Below, in pieces: positions 6,289 through 13,443 of a stretch of 13,716 nucleotides of DNA (position 1 is its first letter; every line of letters starts with the position of its first letter). Both the position numbers and the translations under genes were made by a program. The notes beneath the pieces were generated by a model, which did no database searches, was not told the origin of the DNA, and saw nothing but the letters and a program-made list of their open reading frames with translations. The stretch comes from Sphingomonadales bacterium (GTDB taxonomy: Bacteria > Pseudomonadota > Alphaproteobacteria > Sphingomonadales > Sphingomonadaceae): assembly GCA_017304125.1 (NCBI GenBank), contig JAFKLV010000259.1, forward strand, positions 1 to 13,716, read 5' to 3'.

Positions 6289-7464
6289 CTATTCGAGCGC
6301 GGCGATTTCCGGCCGCTTGAGACAGGCATCGATCAACGCTTCATCTGGCCGTGCTGCCGGCGGCGTATAAGGCGCGATCTCGGTCGGTGCGCCGACCGCC
6401 ACCGGTGCGAAGCGCGCGGGATCGCCGCCGGTGCAGCGCAGCAGCGCGGCGAGCATCGCCGGCGGGGTCTCGCGCGCCTCGAAGCTCAGGCGATAGGTGC
6501 CCCAGTGGATCGGGATCGCCCGCGCCGCGCCGAGCCGGTCGAACACGCGTATCGCATTGCCGGGGCCGATATGGCTGCCCGATTCCATCTGCCCCGGCGC
6601 GAAGCGGAATGCGCCGATCGGGATCATCGCCAGCCGGATCGGGCCGTGCGCGGCGGCCTCGGCCGGCCATTTGCCGTCCCCCAGCCCGGTATCCCCGGCA
6701 AAGAACAGATTGCCGCCCGACGGCAGCTTGACCACGAAGCTCGACCATAGAGCGCGGTTGCGATCGGTGAACCAGCGGCTGCCCCAATGATGATTGCGGG
6801 TGACGATCACCTCCACGCCCGGACGGATCGCGACATGCTGCCCCCAATCGAGCGCGGCCGCCTCGGCGCCGGTCTCCTTGATCAGCGCATCATTGCCGAG
6901 CGGGGTGACGATCATCGGCCGATCGCGCTCCCACAATCGCTTCAGCGTCGGCTGGTCGAGGTGGTCATAGTGATTGTGGCTGATCAGCACGAGGTCGATC
7001 CGCGGCAGATCCTCGAAGCGCACCCCAGGCCCGGTCACCCGCCTGGGGCCAAACCACAAGGGGCCGGTCCGCTCCGACCAGATCGGATCGGTCAGGATAT
7101 TGAGCCCCTGCGTCTGGAGCAGCATCGTCGCATGCCCGACCCAGGTGGCGACCAGCCGGTCGCCCTCGACCCGCGGCTCGGGCTTGCCGGGGGTGACCGG
7201 CACGTTCTTGGGCCATTCGGGGCGCCCGTCGCTGCCGGTCAGATAGCGCCAGAAGAAGCCGGCGCGCCCGCCCGCCCCGGCGGGCATGCGGAAGGTTTCC
7301 TCCTCCCCGCTCGGGTTGAAGAAGCGCTCGCCGTCGAAATGGTCGCTGCGCGGGCCGACATAATAGATCCGGTCGAGGAAGCGCGGCACGATCGTCACCG
7401 CGAGGCAGACCGCCGTGACGAGAAACAGGATCGTCGCGGCAATGATCTTCAGGATGAACGCCAA
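6289..7464 (-). CDS. Membrane-anchored MBL-fold metallo-hydrolase, NAPE-PLD-like
   Basis: A 391-residue protein. Residues 4-26 form one hydrophobic segment, suggesting a signal anchor with the catalytic domain in the periplasm. The metallo-beta-lactamase motif SHNHYDHLD (162-170) supplies H163, H165, D167 and H168. Further ligands are H225 or H226 in TRNHHWGSR, D258 in FAGDTG and H320 in IPIHWGTY. Order and spacing resemble N-acylphosphatidylethanolamine phospholipase D and the related UlaG-like lactonases, so a phosphodiesterase acting on lipids is the best guess, but the substrate is unproven. The best start I see is TTG (7462-7464): the next Met is at residue 60, which would remove the anchor. 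No good ribosome site is visible, so the start is uncertain. It lies 61 nt downstream of the DUF2721 gene on the same strand, possibly in one transcript. Confidence 0.87.
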   Translation of the reverse strand: MAFILKIIAATILFLVTAVCLAVTIVPRFLDRIYYVGPRSDHFDGERFFNPSGEEETFRMPAGAGGRAGFFWRYLTGSDGRPEWPKNVPVTPGKPEPRVEGDRLVATWVGHATMLLQTQGLNILTDPIWSERTGPLWFGPRRVTGPGVRFEDLPRIDLVLISHNHYDHLDQPTLKRLWERDRPMIVTPLGNDALIKETGAEAAALDWGQHVAIRPGVEVIVTRNHHWGSRWFTDRNRALWSSFVVKLPSGGNLFFAGDTGLGDGKWPAEAAAHGPIRLAMIPIGAFRFAPGQMESGSHIGPGNAIRVFDRLGAARAIPIHWGTYRLSFEARETPPAMLAALLRCTGGDPARFAPVAVGAPTEIAPYTPPAARPDEALIDACLKRPEIAALE

Positions 7465-7525
7465 GGAAAGGCCCCCGATGCAAGCATGTCGGCGACAGAT
7501 AGGGGGGCGCCGCGCCGATCGCCAG

Positions 7526-7978
7526 TTACCGCAGCAATTCCTCGCGAATCTGGATCGCTTTGAGCGAGATACGCACCTCGACCATGAACGAGACGAGCGC
7601 CGTGATCAGCAATACCATCGCCAGCACGAACGCCACCGCGACGAACTGGCCGATGCGCAGGTTCGCCAGCTCGGCGACGAACAGCATCGCCACCACGGTG
7701 CAGGTCATCACCGCCGAGGAAACCGCGAGATACAAGGCCCAGTTGATGATCGTGATGCGCCGGTCGAGCAGCCGCAATTCCCACACATGGCGATCATGCT
7801 CGCGCCCGGTCGAGCGCGGGTGCAGCGCCTCCAGCGCGCGGGCGCGATCGACGATCCGCGCCAGCCGCCCGGCCAGCACATTGAGCAGCGCGCCGATCCC
7901 CGCCAGCATGAATACCGGGCCGAGCGACAGCTGGATCGTCTGCGCGATCGTCGATACGTCAGGGGAATATTGCAGCAC
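7526..7978 (-). CDS. DUF2721 family membrane protein
   Basis: A 150-residue protein. After MLQYSPDVSTIAQTIQLSLG comes a first membrane segment (about 20-37), then the conserved LAGRLARIVDRARALE (35-50), a charged loop, LLDRRITIINWALYLAV (70-86), and two further hydrophobic segments (about 80-102 and 112-133). This is the DUF2721 pattern; the function of that family is unknown. The open frame continues far upstream on this strand, but the upstream part is the antisense shadow of the acyltransferase gene. I therefore start at GTG 7976-7978, where the family similarity begins; AGGG about 10 nt upstream gives weak support. It diverges from the acyltransferase gene with 81 nt between starts. Confidence 0.8.
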   Translation of the reverse strand: MLQYSPDVSTIAQTIQLSLGPVFMLAGIGALLNVLAGRLARIVDRARALEALHPRSTGREHDRHVWELRLLDRRITIINWALYLAVSSAVMTCTVVAMLFVAELANLRIGQFVAVAFVLAMVLLITALVSFMVEVRISLKAIQIREELLR

Positions 7979-8059
7979 GACGGAAACCCTGCCCGTCGCG
8001 CCAGATCGAGGCAAGCGGCAACACACTGGTAACCACGCGCGCTTATCCCGGATCGTCCG

Positions 8060-9139
8060 ATGACCAGACCGATGCCGCTCGACCAGTTTCTCCGCCTGCC
8101 CCGCGTGGTGCGCGGCGAGATCGTCGACGGGCTGGCGGGCGCGATCGACCTGGTCGCGGAGGCGACCGCCCCGTCCCACCGCTTCCTGCGCCACCAATGG
8201 TATGCCGCCGCGCTGCGTACCTATGGCGGCGCGGCGCGGACCCTGACGGTCAGCGCCGAGGATGTGCCGGTTCTCGCGCTGCCGATGATCGCGATCGGGC
8301 CGGCGCTGCTGCGCGTCGCGACGGTGCCGGGGAGCTATTGGCCGTTCCGCAGCTTCCCGGTCGCCGCCGACGCCGGCGTCGAGGTGCTGGAGGAAGCGCT
8401 CGACGCGCTCGCGCAGGAGGTCAACGCGCTGCGCATCGGCCCGGCCGGCGACGACGATCAGGCGGTGAGCGCGCTGATCGCGGCAGCGCAGGCGCGCGGC
8501 TGGGGCGTCGCCGTGCGGACGATCGGGCAGAGCTGGTTGCTCGATATGGCTGCCAAACAGGCCGGGGGGACGTGGCCGCGCAACTCGACGCTGCACAAAA
8601 ACCGTTACCACGAAAAGCGCCTCGCCGAGCAGGGCGCGCTCGACTGGCGCTTCGTCTCCGGCCACGACTGGCCGGCGCCGTTCGACGTGCTCGCAGCGAT
8701 CGAACAGGCGAGCTGGATCGCGACGCGCACCGACGGGCAGGACGCCAAATTCACCGATACCGGCCACGGCCTGTTCTGGCGCACCGCCGCCGCCGATCCG
8801 GTGCTGGCGGGGATGATGCGCGCCGCGTTGTTGAGCGTCGACGACAAGCCCGCCGCTTTCTCGTTCGATCTCGATGCCGGCACGCTCAAATATGTCATCG
8901 CCAACAGCTACGACCCGGCCTACGCCAAATATTCGCCGGGGAAATTGCTTTATTACCGGAACCTTATCGACGCACGTTCGCGCGGCACCGCCGCCGTCGA
9001 CTGGGGGATGGGCGATAGCGGCTACAAGCAGGCGATCGGCGCCGAGCCGGGGCCGATGCTGCGCGACTGGCTGTTGCTGCGCCCCGGGCTGCCCGCGCGG
9101 TTGGCGCCGCTGATCAATCGGTTCTGGCGGGGCCGGTAA
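8060..9139 (+). CDS. GNAT-fold acyltransferase, CelD/FemAB-like
   Basis: A 359-residue protein of the BioF2-like/CelD acetyltransferase group (Acetyltransf_6). The N-terminal half has the substrate-binding-like sequence LRHQWYAAALRTYGG (43-57) and PGSYWPFRSFP (90-100). The C-terminal GNAT half has KPAAFSFDL (263-271), the YDPAYAKYSPGKLLYYRNL segment (284-302) and AAVDWGMGDSGYKQAIG (311-327), the usual closing motif of this group. Related proteins are found near exopolysaccharide or cellulose genes and are thought to acylate polysaccharides or lipids, but no such genes are nearby. No signal peptide is seen, so it is probably cytosolic. ATG 8060 is the first start; ATG 8072 is possible, and neither has a clear ribosome site. 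The last 26 nt overlap the 3' end of the TetR gene on the other strand. Confidence 0.8.
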   Translation: MTRPMPLDQFLRLPRVVRGEIVDGLAGAIDLVAEATAPSHRFLRHQWYAAALRTYGGAARTLTVSAEDVPVLALPMIAIGPALLRVATVPGSYWPFRSFPVAADAGVEVLEEALDALAQEVNALRIGPAGDDDQAVSALIAAAQARGWGVAVRTIGQSWLLDMAAKQAGGTWPRNSTLHKNRYHEKRLAEQGALDWRFVSGHDWPAPFDVLAAIEQASWIATRTDGQDAKFTDTGHGLFWRTAAADPVLAGMMRAALLSVDDKPAAFSFDLDAGTLKYVIANSYDPAYAKYSPGKLLYYRNLIDARSRGTAAVDWGMGDSGYKQAIGAEPGPMLRDWLLLRPGLPARLAPLINRFWRGR

Positions 9140-9773
9140 GGATCGCCTCGACCGCGTCGACCATCGCTTCCATCGCCGCCGGGCCGCTCCAATAAGGATG
9201 ATGGCCGCTGTCGCTGGCGTCCTGCGCCGCCTCGCGCGCGGCGAGCAGAGTGCGCAACGCCAGCCCCGCATAGACGATCCGCTGCTTCACCAGCGCCTCG
9301 GGCTCGTGCGCCAGCAGCCGGCGGACATGCGCGATATAGCGCAAATAGCCTTCCGAATGCTCGATCACGGTTTCGTCGAACAGCTGGCGCCGCTCGTTGA
9401 GCACGTTGGTGAGAAAGCGGAAATAGGTTTCATTCTCGCCGGTATCGCCGGGAATATCGCTGTTGGGCATGACCATCGCCCGCACCACCGCGCGCAGATT
9501 GGGCGGCCCCGCCGCTTCGGCCTCGTCCATCAGCGCACGCCGGGCGGCGTCGATCACATCGGCGCCGTCGAGCAACAATTCGCGCAGCAAATCATCCTTG
9601 CTGCCGAAATAATAATGCACCGCGGCCGCATTGCGCTGGCCCGCGGCGTCGACGATCTCGCGCATCCCCACCGCCGCAACGCCACGCTCGGCGAACAGGC
9701 GGCGAGCGGCGCGCTTCAACTCGTTGCGCGTCACACTGCCGCGACCGATGGACATGGATTTGGTCGCATTCAT
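9114..9773 (-). CDS. TetR-family transcriptional regulator
   Basis: A 219-residue protein from the chosen start. The N-terminal helix SVTRNELKRAARRLFAERGV (13-32) leads into the HTH with VGMREIVDAAG and the recognition helix region NAAAVHYYFGSKDDLLRELL (48-67), the TetR hallmark Y-Y-F-x-x-K. The C-terminal two thirds are helical and would form the ligand-binding and dimer domain; the ligand is unknown. Start choice is uncertain: ATG 9771-9773 is preferred, ATG 9783-9785 adds four residues, and a TTG at 9807-9809 is less likely because its GGAG is only 1 nt away. It diverges from the arylamine N-acetyltransferase gene across a 201-nt gap with a palindromic repeat, so control of that gene is possible. 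Its 3' end overlaps the acyltransferase gene by 26 nt. Confidence 0.88.
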   Translation of the reverse strand: MNATKSMSIGRGSVTRNELKRAARRLFAERGVAAVGMREIVDAAGQRNAAAVHYYFGSKDDLLRELLLDGADVIDAARRALMDEAEAAGPPNLRAVVRAMVMPNSDIPGDTGENETYFRFLTNVLNERRQLFDETVIEHSEGYLRYIAHVRRLLAHEPEALVKQRIVYAGLALRTLLAAREAAQDASDSGHHPYWSGPAAMEAMVDAVEAILTGPARTD

Positions 9774-9840
9774 CTTGCGCAGCATCGGCGAAGCCGCGCG
9801 CCGGGGCAAGCTCCCAGAAGGATCGCGCCAATCCTCTCTC

Positions 9841-9924
9841 CGTCATGCCGGGCTTGACCCGGCATCCAGAGTAACGGGCGGTATCCTTTGCGGCGCTGAA
9901 TGCCGGATCGAGTCCGGCATGACG
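9841..9924. repeat. REP-like doublet (two hairpins in inverted arrangement)
   Basis: The ends CGTCATGCCGG (9841-9851) and CCGGCATGACG (9914-9924) are exact reverse complements. Inside are two hairpins: ATGCCGGG/CCCGGCAT (9845-9852 and 9858-9865, loop CTTGA) and ATGCCGGA/TCCGGCAT (9900-9907 and 9913-9920, loop TCGAG). This is the layout of a bacterial interspersed REP doublet. It occupies the gap between the divergent TetR and NAT genes. Promoters must fit in the about 50 nt to the right or about 65 nt to the left, and I see no clear ones. Confidence 0.8.
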
Positions 9925-9974
9925 GCGGGTGGATTTCGCGCGCGCTTTGCCGGCATGGCCTGTATGGGTGAGCG

Positions 9975-10793
9975 ATGTTCGATCTTACCGCCTATCTCGC
10001 CCGTATCGACCTGCCCGAAACCCCCGTCGCCGATGTCGACGGCCTCGCCGCGCTGCAACGTGCGCACCGGCTGGCGATCCCGTTCGAAAATCTCGACGTG
10101 AAGCTCGGGCGCGGCGTCGCGATCGATTCCGCCTCGGTCTTCGACAAGCTCGTGACGCGGCGACGCGGCGGCTATTGCTTCGAGCAGAACCGCTTGTTGC
10201 TCGATGCGCTCGCCGCGCTCGGCTTCGCTGCGCGGCCGCTGCTCGCGCGGGTGTGGCTGGGAATGACCGAGCCGCAGCCGCTCACCCATACCTTGTCGCT
10301 CGTCACGATCGCGGGCAGCGACTGGATCGCCGATGCCGGTTTCGGCGGCAGCTATGCACCGATCCTCCCGCTGGTCGACGGCGCCGAGGCCGAAGCACCG
10401 GACGGATCGCGCCACCGGCTGGAGCAGAACGACGATTATGGCTGGATGCTGCTGCGCGAGGGCGTCGCGGTCTCCACCGTCCCCGGCGCCGCGGGCACCG
10501 GCTGGCAGCAGCAATATAGCTTCGATCTGCGCGCGGTGTACGACGGCGATCTCGAGACCGGCAATTGGTGGACCTCCACCTCGCCGGACAGCCGCTTCAC
10601 CCAATTGACGATTGCCTCGATCGTGCTGCCGTTCGGCTTCGCGACGCTCGCCGATCGCAATTATCGCCGCCATTCGAGCGAGGGCACCACCAGCGGCGAG
10701 ATCACCGATCCGCGCGTGTATCGCATCCGCATGAGCCTGATGTTCGGGATCGATCTGTCGACCGAGGAAATCGCGGAACTCGCTTTGTTCTGA
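9975..10793 (+). CDS. nat: Arylamine N-acetyltransferase
   Basis: A 272-residue cytosolic enzyme that moves an acetyl group from acetyl-CoA to arylamines or hydrazines by a ping-pong mechanism through a catalytic cysteine. The catalytic triad is complete: C68 in RRGGYCFEQN, H105 in PLTHTLSLV and D120 in WIADAGFGG, close to the positions 69/107/122 known in bacterial NATs. Other family marks are the N-terminal AHRLAIPFENLDV (30-42) and QYSFDLRAVY further on; length is normal. The start at ATG 9975 has GGGTGAG just upstream with a short 2-nt spacer. Divergence from the TetR gene suggests possible repression by it. The physiological substrate may be an endogenous arylamine or a xenobiotic. No damage is seen. 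Confidence 0.93.
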   Translation: MFDLTAYLARIDLPETPVADVDGLAALQRAHRLAIPFENLDVKLGRGVAIDSASVFDKLVTRRRGGYCFEQNRLLLDALAALGFAARPLLARVWLGMTEPQPLTHTLSLVTIAGSDWIADAGFGGSYAPILPLVDGAEAEAPDGSRHRLEQNDDYGWMLLREGVAVSTVPGAAGTGWQQQYSFDLRAVYDGDLETGNWWTSTSPDSRFTQLTIASIVLPFGFATLADRNYRRHSSEGTTSGEITDPRVYRIRMSLMFGIDLSTEEIAELALF

Positions 10794-10835
10794 CGGGCCC
10801 TGTTCTAATGCGTTCGCCGTGTCCATATAGGGAAC

Positions 10836-13025
10836 ATGGCGATCCAGATCCGCACCAGCCTCGCCGAGCCGGAAACCGGCGCGGCCTTCGTCCCCCATCG
10901 TCCGCAACGGCCGGAAAAGGCCGAAGGCGGGCGGGCATTCAAGCTGGTCAGCGATTACGACCCGTCAGGCGACCAGCCGACGGCGATCGCCGAAATCGTC
11001 GAGGCGACGCGCGGCGGGGAGCGCGATCAGGTGCTGCTCGGGGTTACCGGCTCGGGCAAGACCTTCACGATGGCCAAGGTGATCGAGCAATTGCAGCGCC
11101 CGGCGCTGATCCTCGCGCCCAACAAGATCCTCGCCGCGCAGCTTTATGGCGAGTTCAAGAGCTTCTTCCCTGAAAACGCTGTCGAATATTTCGTCAGTTA
11201 CTATGATTATTACCAGCCCGAGGCCTATGTCGCCCGATCCGACACCTATATCGAGAAGGAGTCGAGCGTAAACGAGGCGATCGACCGGATGCGGCATTCC
11301 GCGACGCGTTCGCTGCTCGAGCGCGACGATGTGCTGATCGTCGCCTCGGTTTCGTGCCTCTACGGTATCGGCTCGGTCGAAACCTATTCCGCGATGATCT
11401 TCGATCTCAAAAAGGGTCAGACGGTCGACCAGCGCGAGATCGTGCGCAAGCTCGTCGCGCTCCAGTACAAGCGCAACGACGCCGCCTTCGCGCGCGGCAA
11501 TTTCCGCGTGAAGGGCGACAATCTGGAGGTTTTTCCGTCGCACTATGAGGATAGCGCGTGGCGCATCTCCTTCTTCGGCGACGATATCGAGGAGATCGTC
11601 GAGTTCGATCCGCTGACCGGCAAGAAGGTCGCGAGCCTCGATTATGTCCGCGTCTATGCCAATTCGCACTATGTGACGCCGGGGCCGACGCTCAAGCAGG
11701 CGACCGAAGCGATCAAGCACGAGCTGGCCGAACGGCTCAAGGAACTGACCGGCGAGGGCCGGCTGCTGGAGGCGCAGCGGCTCGAGCAGCGCACCAATTT
11801 CGATCTGGAGATGATCGCGGCGACCGGCAGCTGCGCGGGGATCGAGAATTATTCGCGCTTCCTCACCGGGCGCATGCCGGGCGAGCCGCCCCCCACCCTG
11901 TTCGAATATCTTCCTGAAAACGCGTTGCTGTTCGTCGACGAAAGCCACCAGACAGTGCCGCAGGTCGGCGCGATGGCGCGCGGCGACCACCGGCGGAAGA
12001 TCACCCTGGCCGAATATGGCTTCCGTCTCCCCTCGTGCATCGACAATCGCCCGCTGCGCTTCAACGAATGGGATGCGATGCGTCCGCAGACGGTGTGCGT
12101 CTCCGCGACGCCGGGCGGGTGGGAGATGGAGCAGACCGGCGGCGTCTTCTCCGAACAGGTGATCCGCCCGACCGGCCTCATCGACCCGCCGGTGGAAATC
12201 CGCCCGGTCGAGGAAAAGGTGCAGGATTGCATCGTCGAATGCCGCAAGGCCGCCGAGAAGGGCTATCGCACGCTCGTCACCACGCTGACCAAGCGGATGG
12301 CCGAGGATCTCACCGAATATATGCATGAGGCGGGGGTCAAGGTCCGCTACATGCACTCCGACGTCGAGACGCTGGAGCGCATCGAGTTGATCCGCGACCT
12401 CCGGCTCGGGGTCTATGACGTGCTGGTCGGGATCAACCTGCTGCGCGAGGGGCTCGATATCCCCGAATGCGGGCTGGTGTGCATCATGGACGCCGACAAG
12501 GAAGGCTTCCTGCGCTCCGAAACCTCGTTGATCCAGACGATCGGGCGCGCGGCGCGCAACGTCGACGGGCGGGTGATCCTCTACGCCGATCGCATCACCG
12601 GCTCGATGGAGCGCGCGATGAACGAGACCGCGCGGCGCCGCGAGAAGCAGGAGGAATATAACCGCGAGCACGGCATCACCCCGGCGACGGTGCGCAAGAA
12701 TATCGGCGACATCATCGCGCATGTCGCCTCGAAGGATCAGGTGACGGTCGAGATCGACGAGGATCTGCCGCACATGGTCGGGCACAATCTGCGCGCCTAT
12801 ATCGAGGAACTCGAAAAGCAGATGCGCAAGGCCGCGTCCGATCTGGAATTCGAGGAAGCCGGCCGGCTGCGCGACGAGATCCGTGCGCTGGAGCAGCAGG
12901 AACTCGGGCTGCCGCACGATCAGCAGAAGGCGCCGGTCATGGGGCGCTCCAACGAGGGCAAGCCCGGCACGCGCAAGACGCGCTTCGGCAAGGTGCAGCG
13001 GAAGTTCGGCGGACGCGGGCGCTAG
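10836..13025 (+). CDS. uvrB: UvrB, excinuclease ABC subunit B
   Basis: A 729-residue protein of nucleotide excision repair. UvrB receives damaged DNA from UvrA, verifies the lesion and recruits UvrC. Walker A GVTGSGKT is at 69-76. The DNA-clamping beta-hairpin region, YFVSYYDYYQPEAYVARSDT (118-137), is intact. Walker B-like LLFVDESHQ is at 364-372. Helicase motifs VCVSATPGGWE (420-430), LVGINLLREGLDIPE (530-544) and QTIGRAARN (567-575) follow. The C-terminal UVR domain that contacts UvrC runs about 653-690. It is longer than E. coli UvrB (673 residues), with about 33 extra residues before the core and a basic, probably disordered tail (about 699-729). ATG 10836 has AGGGAA 1 nt upstream, spanning 10829-10834. 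It lies 42 nt after the NAT stop. Confidence 0.98.
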   Translation: MAIQIRTSLAEPETGAAFVPHRPQRPEKAEGGRAFKLVSDYDPSGDQPTAIAEIVEATRGGERDQVLLGVTGSGKTFTMAKVIEQLQRPALILAPNKILAAQLYGEFKSFFPENAVEYFVSYYDYYQPEAYVARSDTYIEKESSVNEAIDRMRHSATRSLLERDDVLIVASVSCLYGIGSVETYSAMIFDLKKGQTVDQREIVRKLVALQYKRNDAAFARGNFRVKGDNLEVFPSHYEDSAWRISFFGDDIEEIVEFDPLTGKKVASLDYVRVYANSHYVTPGPTLKQATEAIKHELAERLKELTGEGRLLEAQRLEQRTNFDLEMIAATGSCAGIENYSRFLTGRMPGEPPPTLFEYLPENALLFVDESHQTVPQVGAMARGDHRRKITLAEYGFRLPSCIDNRPLRFNEWDAMRPQTVCVSATPGGWEMEQTGGVFSEQVIRPTGLIDPPVEIRPVEEKVQDCIVECRKAAEKGYRTLVTTLTKRMAEDLTEYMHEAGVKVRYMHSDVETLERIELIRDLRLGVYDVLVGINLLREGLDIPECGLVCIMDADKEGFLRSETSLIQTIGRAARNVDGRVILYADRITGSMERAMNETARRREKQEEYNREHGITPATVRKNIGDIIAHVASKDQVTVEIDEDLPHMVGHNLRAYIEELEKQMRKAASDLEFEEAGRLRDEIRALEQQELGLPHDQQKAPVMGRSNEGKPGTRKTRFGKVQRKFGGRGR

Positions 13026-13041
13026 CCCCCACCGCCAACTC

Positions 13042-13144
13042 CCCGTCATCCCAGCCCCTTCCCGTCATCCCAGCGAAAACTGGGATCTCAGGCCGCAAAC
13101 ATGGCCCTTGGGCCACGCGACCCCAGCTTTCGCCGGGGTGACGG
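13042..13144. repeat. REP-like composite repeat between uvrB and the small gene
   Basis: A partial copy, CCCGTCATCCCAGC (13042-13055), is followed by a full one starting CCCGTCATCCCAGC at 13061, so the unit end is duplicated in tandem. Hairpin ATCCCAG/CTGGGAT lies at 13067-13073 and 13080-13086. A central TGGCCC-TT-GGGCCA palindrome follows near 13102-13116. A second, inverted arm carries ACCCC/GGGGT (13120-13124 and 13135-13139). Outer ends CCGTCA (13062-13067) and TGACGG (13139-13144) are complementary. It sits between two convergent stops (13025 and 13145), so it probably ends both transcripts. Confidence 0.75.
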
Positions 13145-13357
13145 TTATCGGTGGTCGTGCGATCCCGAATCGCGTCCCTTCCCGCCAATCCACGGCGGAA
13201 GGAACGTGGCGAGGCATCCGCGCTTCTCGGCGGGTTCGTTGCGGATCGTCTGCGGCGGCTTCTTCGACGGGTGGTTCGCCGGCGACGCCGGGTCGACCAG
13301 AGTCTCGTCCAGCACTTCCTCGACGAGATTACCTTTTTTCTTGTCGCTCATCGTCAT
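13145..13357 (-). CDS. Small hypothetical protein (70 residues)
   Basis: I do not recognise this protein. It begins MTMSDKKKGNLVEEVLDETL, continues with a Pro/Ser/Lys-rich stretch (VDPASPANHPSKKPPQ, 21-36), and ends with KRGCLATFLPPWIGGKGRDS and a His-rich tail. There is a single Cys and no signal peptide or membrane segment, so it is probably a soluble, partly disordered cytosolic protein. It is supported as a gene by a perfect AGGAGG (13364-13369, read on the - strand) 6 nt before the ATG at 13355-13357. The TAA stop abuts the palindromic repeat. ATG 13349-13351 is a possible alternative start. It diverges from the lipoprotein gene with 86 nt between starts. Confidence 0.65.
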   Translation of the reverse strand: MTMSDKKKGNLVEEVLDETLVDPASPANHPSKKPPQTIRNEPAEKRGCLATFLPPWIGGKGRDSGSHDHR

Positions 13358-13363
13358 TCCGCG

Positions 13364-13369
13364 CCTCCT
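13364..13369 (-). promoter_or_regulatory. Ribosome binding site of the small hypothetical gene
   Basis: CCTCCT on the + strand reads AGGAGG on the - strand, 6 nt before the ATG at 13355-13357. It is the main evidence that the 70-residue frame is translated. Confidence 0.7.
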
Positions 13370-13443
13370 TCTGCGCTGAACCGATCGGCGCCCGTGCTGG
13401 TTCCGGTTGAGCGCGGGCGCTTGCCCCGTCATACCTATATACC

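Noticed and set aside
7979..9271. Long upstream extension of the DUF2721 frame on the - strand (total 581 codons)
   Set aside because: Residues before the GTG at 7978 are the shadow of the acyltransferase gene; similarity to DUF2721 begins only at 7978. Not a fusion protein.
10965..13049. 694-codon open frame on the - strand opposite uvrB
   Set aside because: uvrB is beyond doubt on the + strand. The antisense frame is rich in Arg, His, Ala and Asp with no recognisable domain, as expected when a high-GC gene leaves the opposite strand open.
13407..13441. Possible promoter of the lipoprotein gene (TTGAGC or TTGCCC with TATATA)
   Set aside because: Spacings of 23 and 9 nt do not fit a sigma70 promoter; I could not choose a consistent pair.
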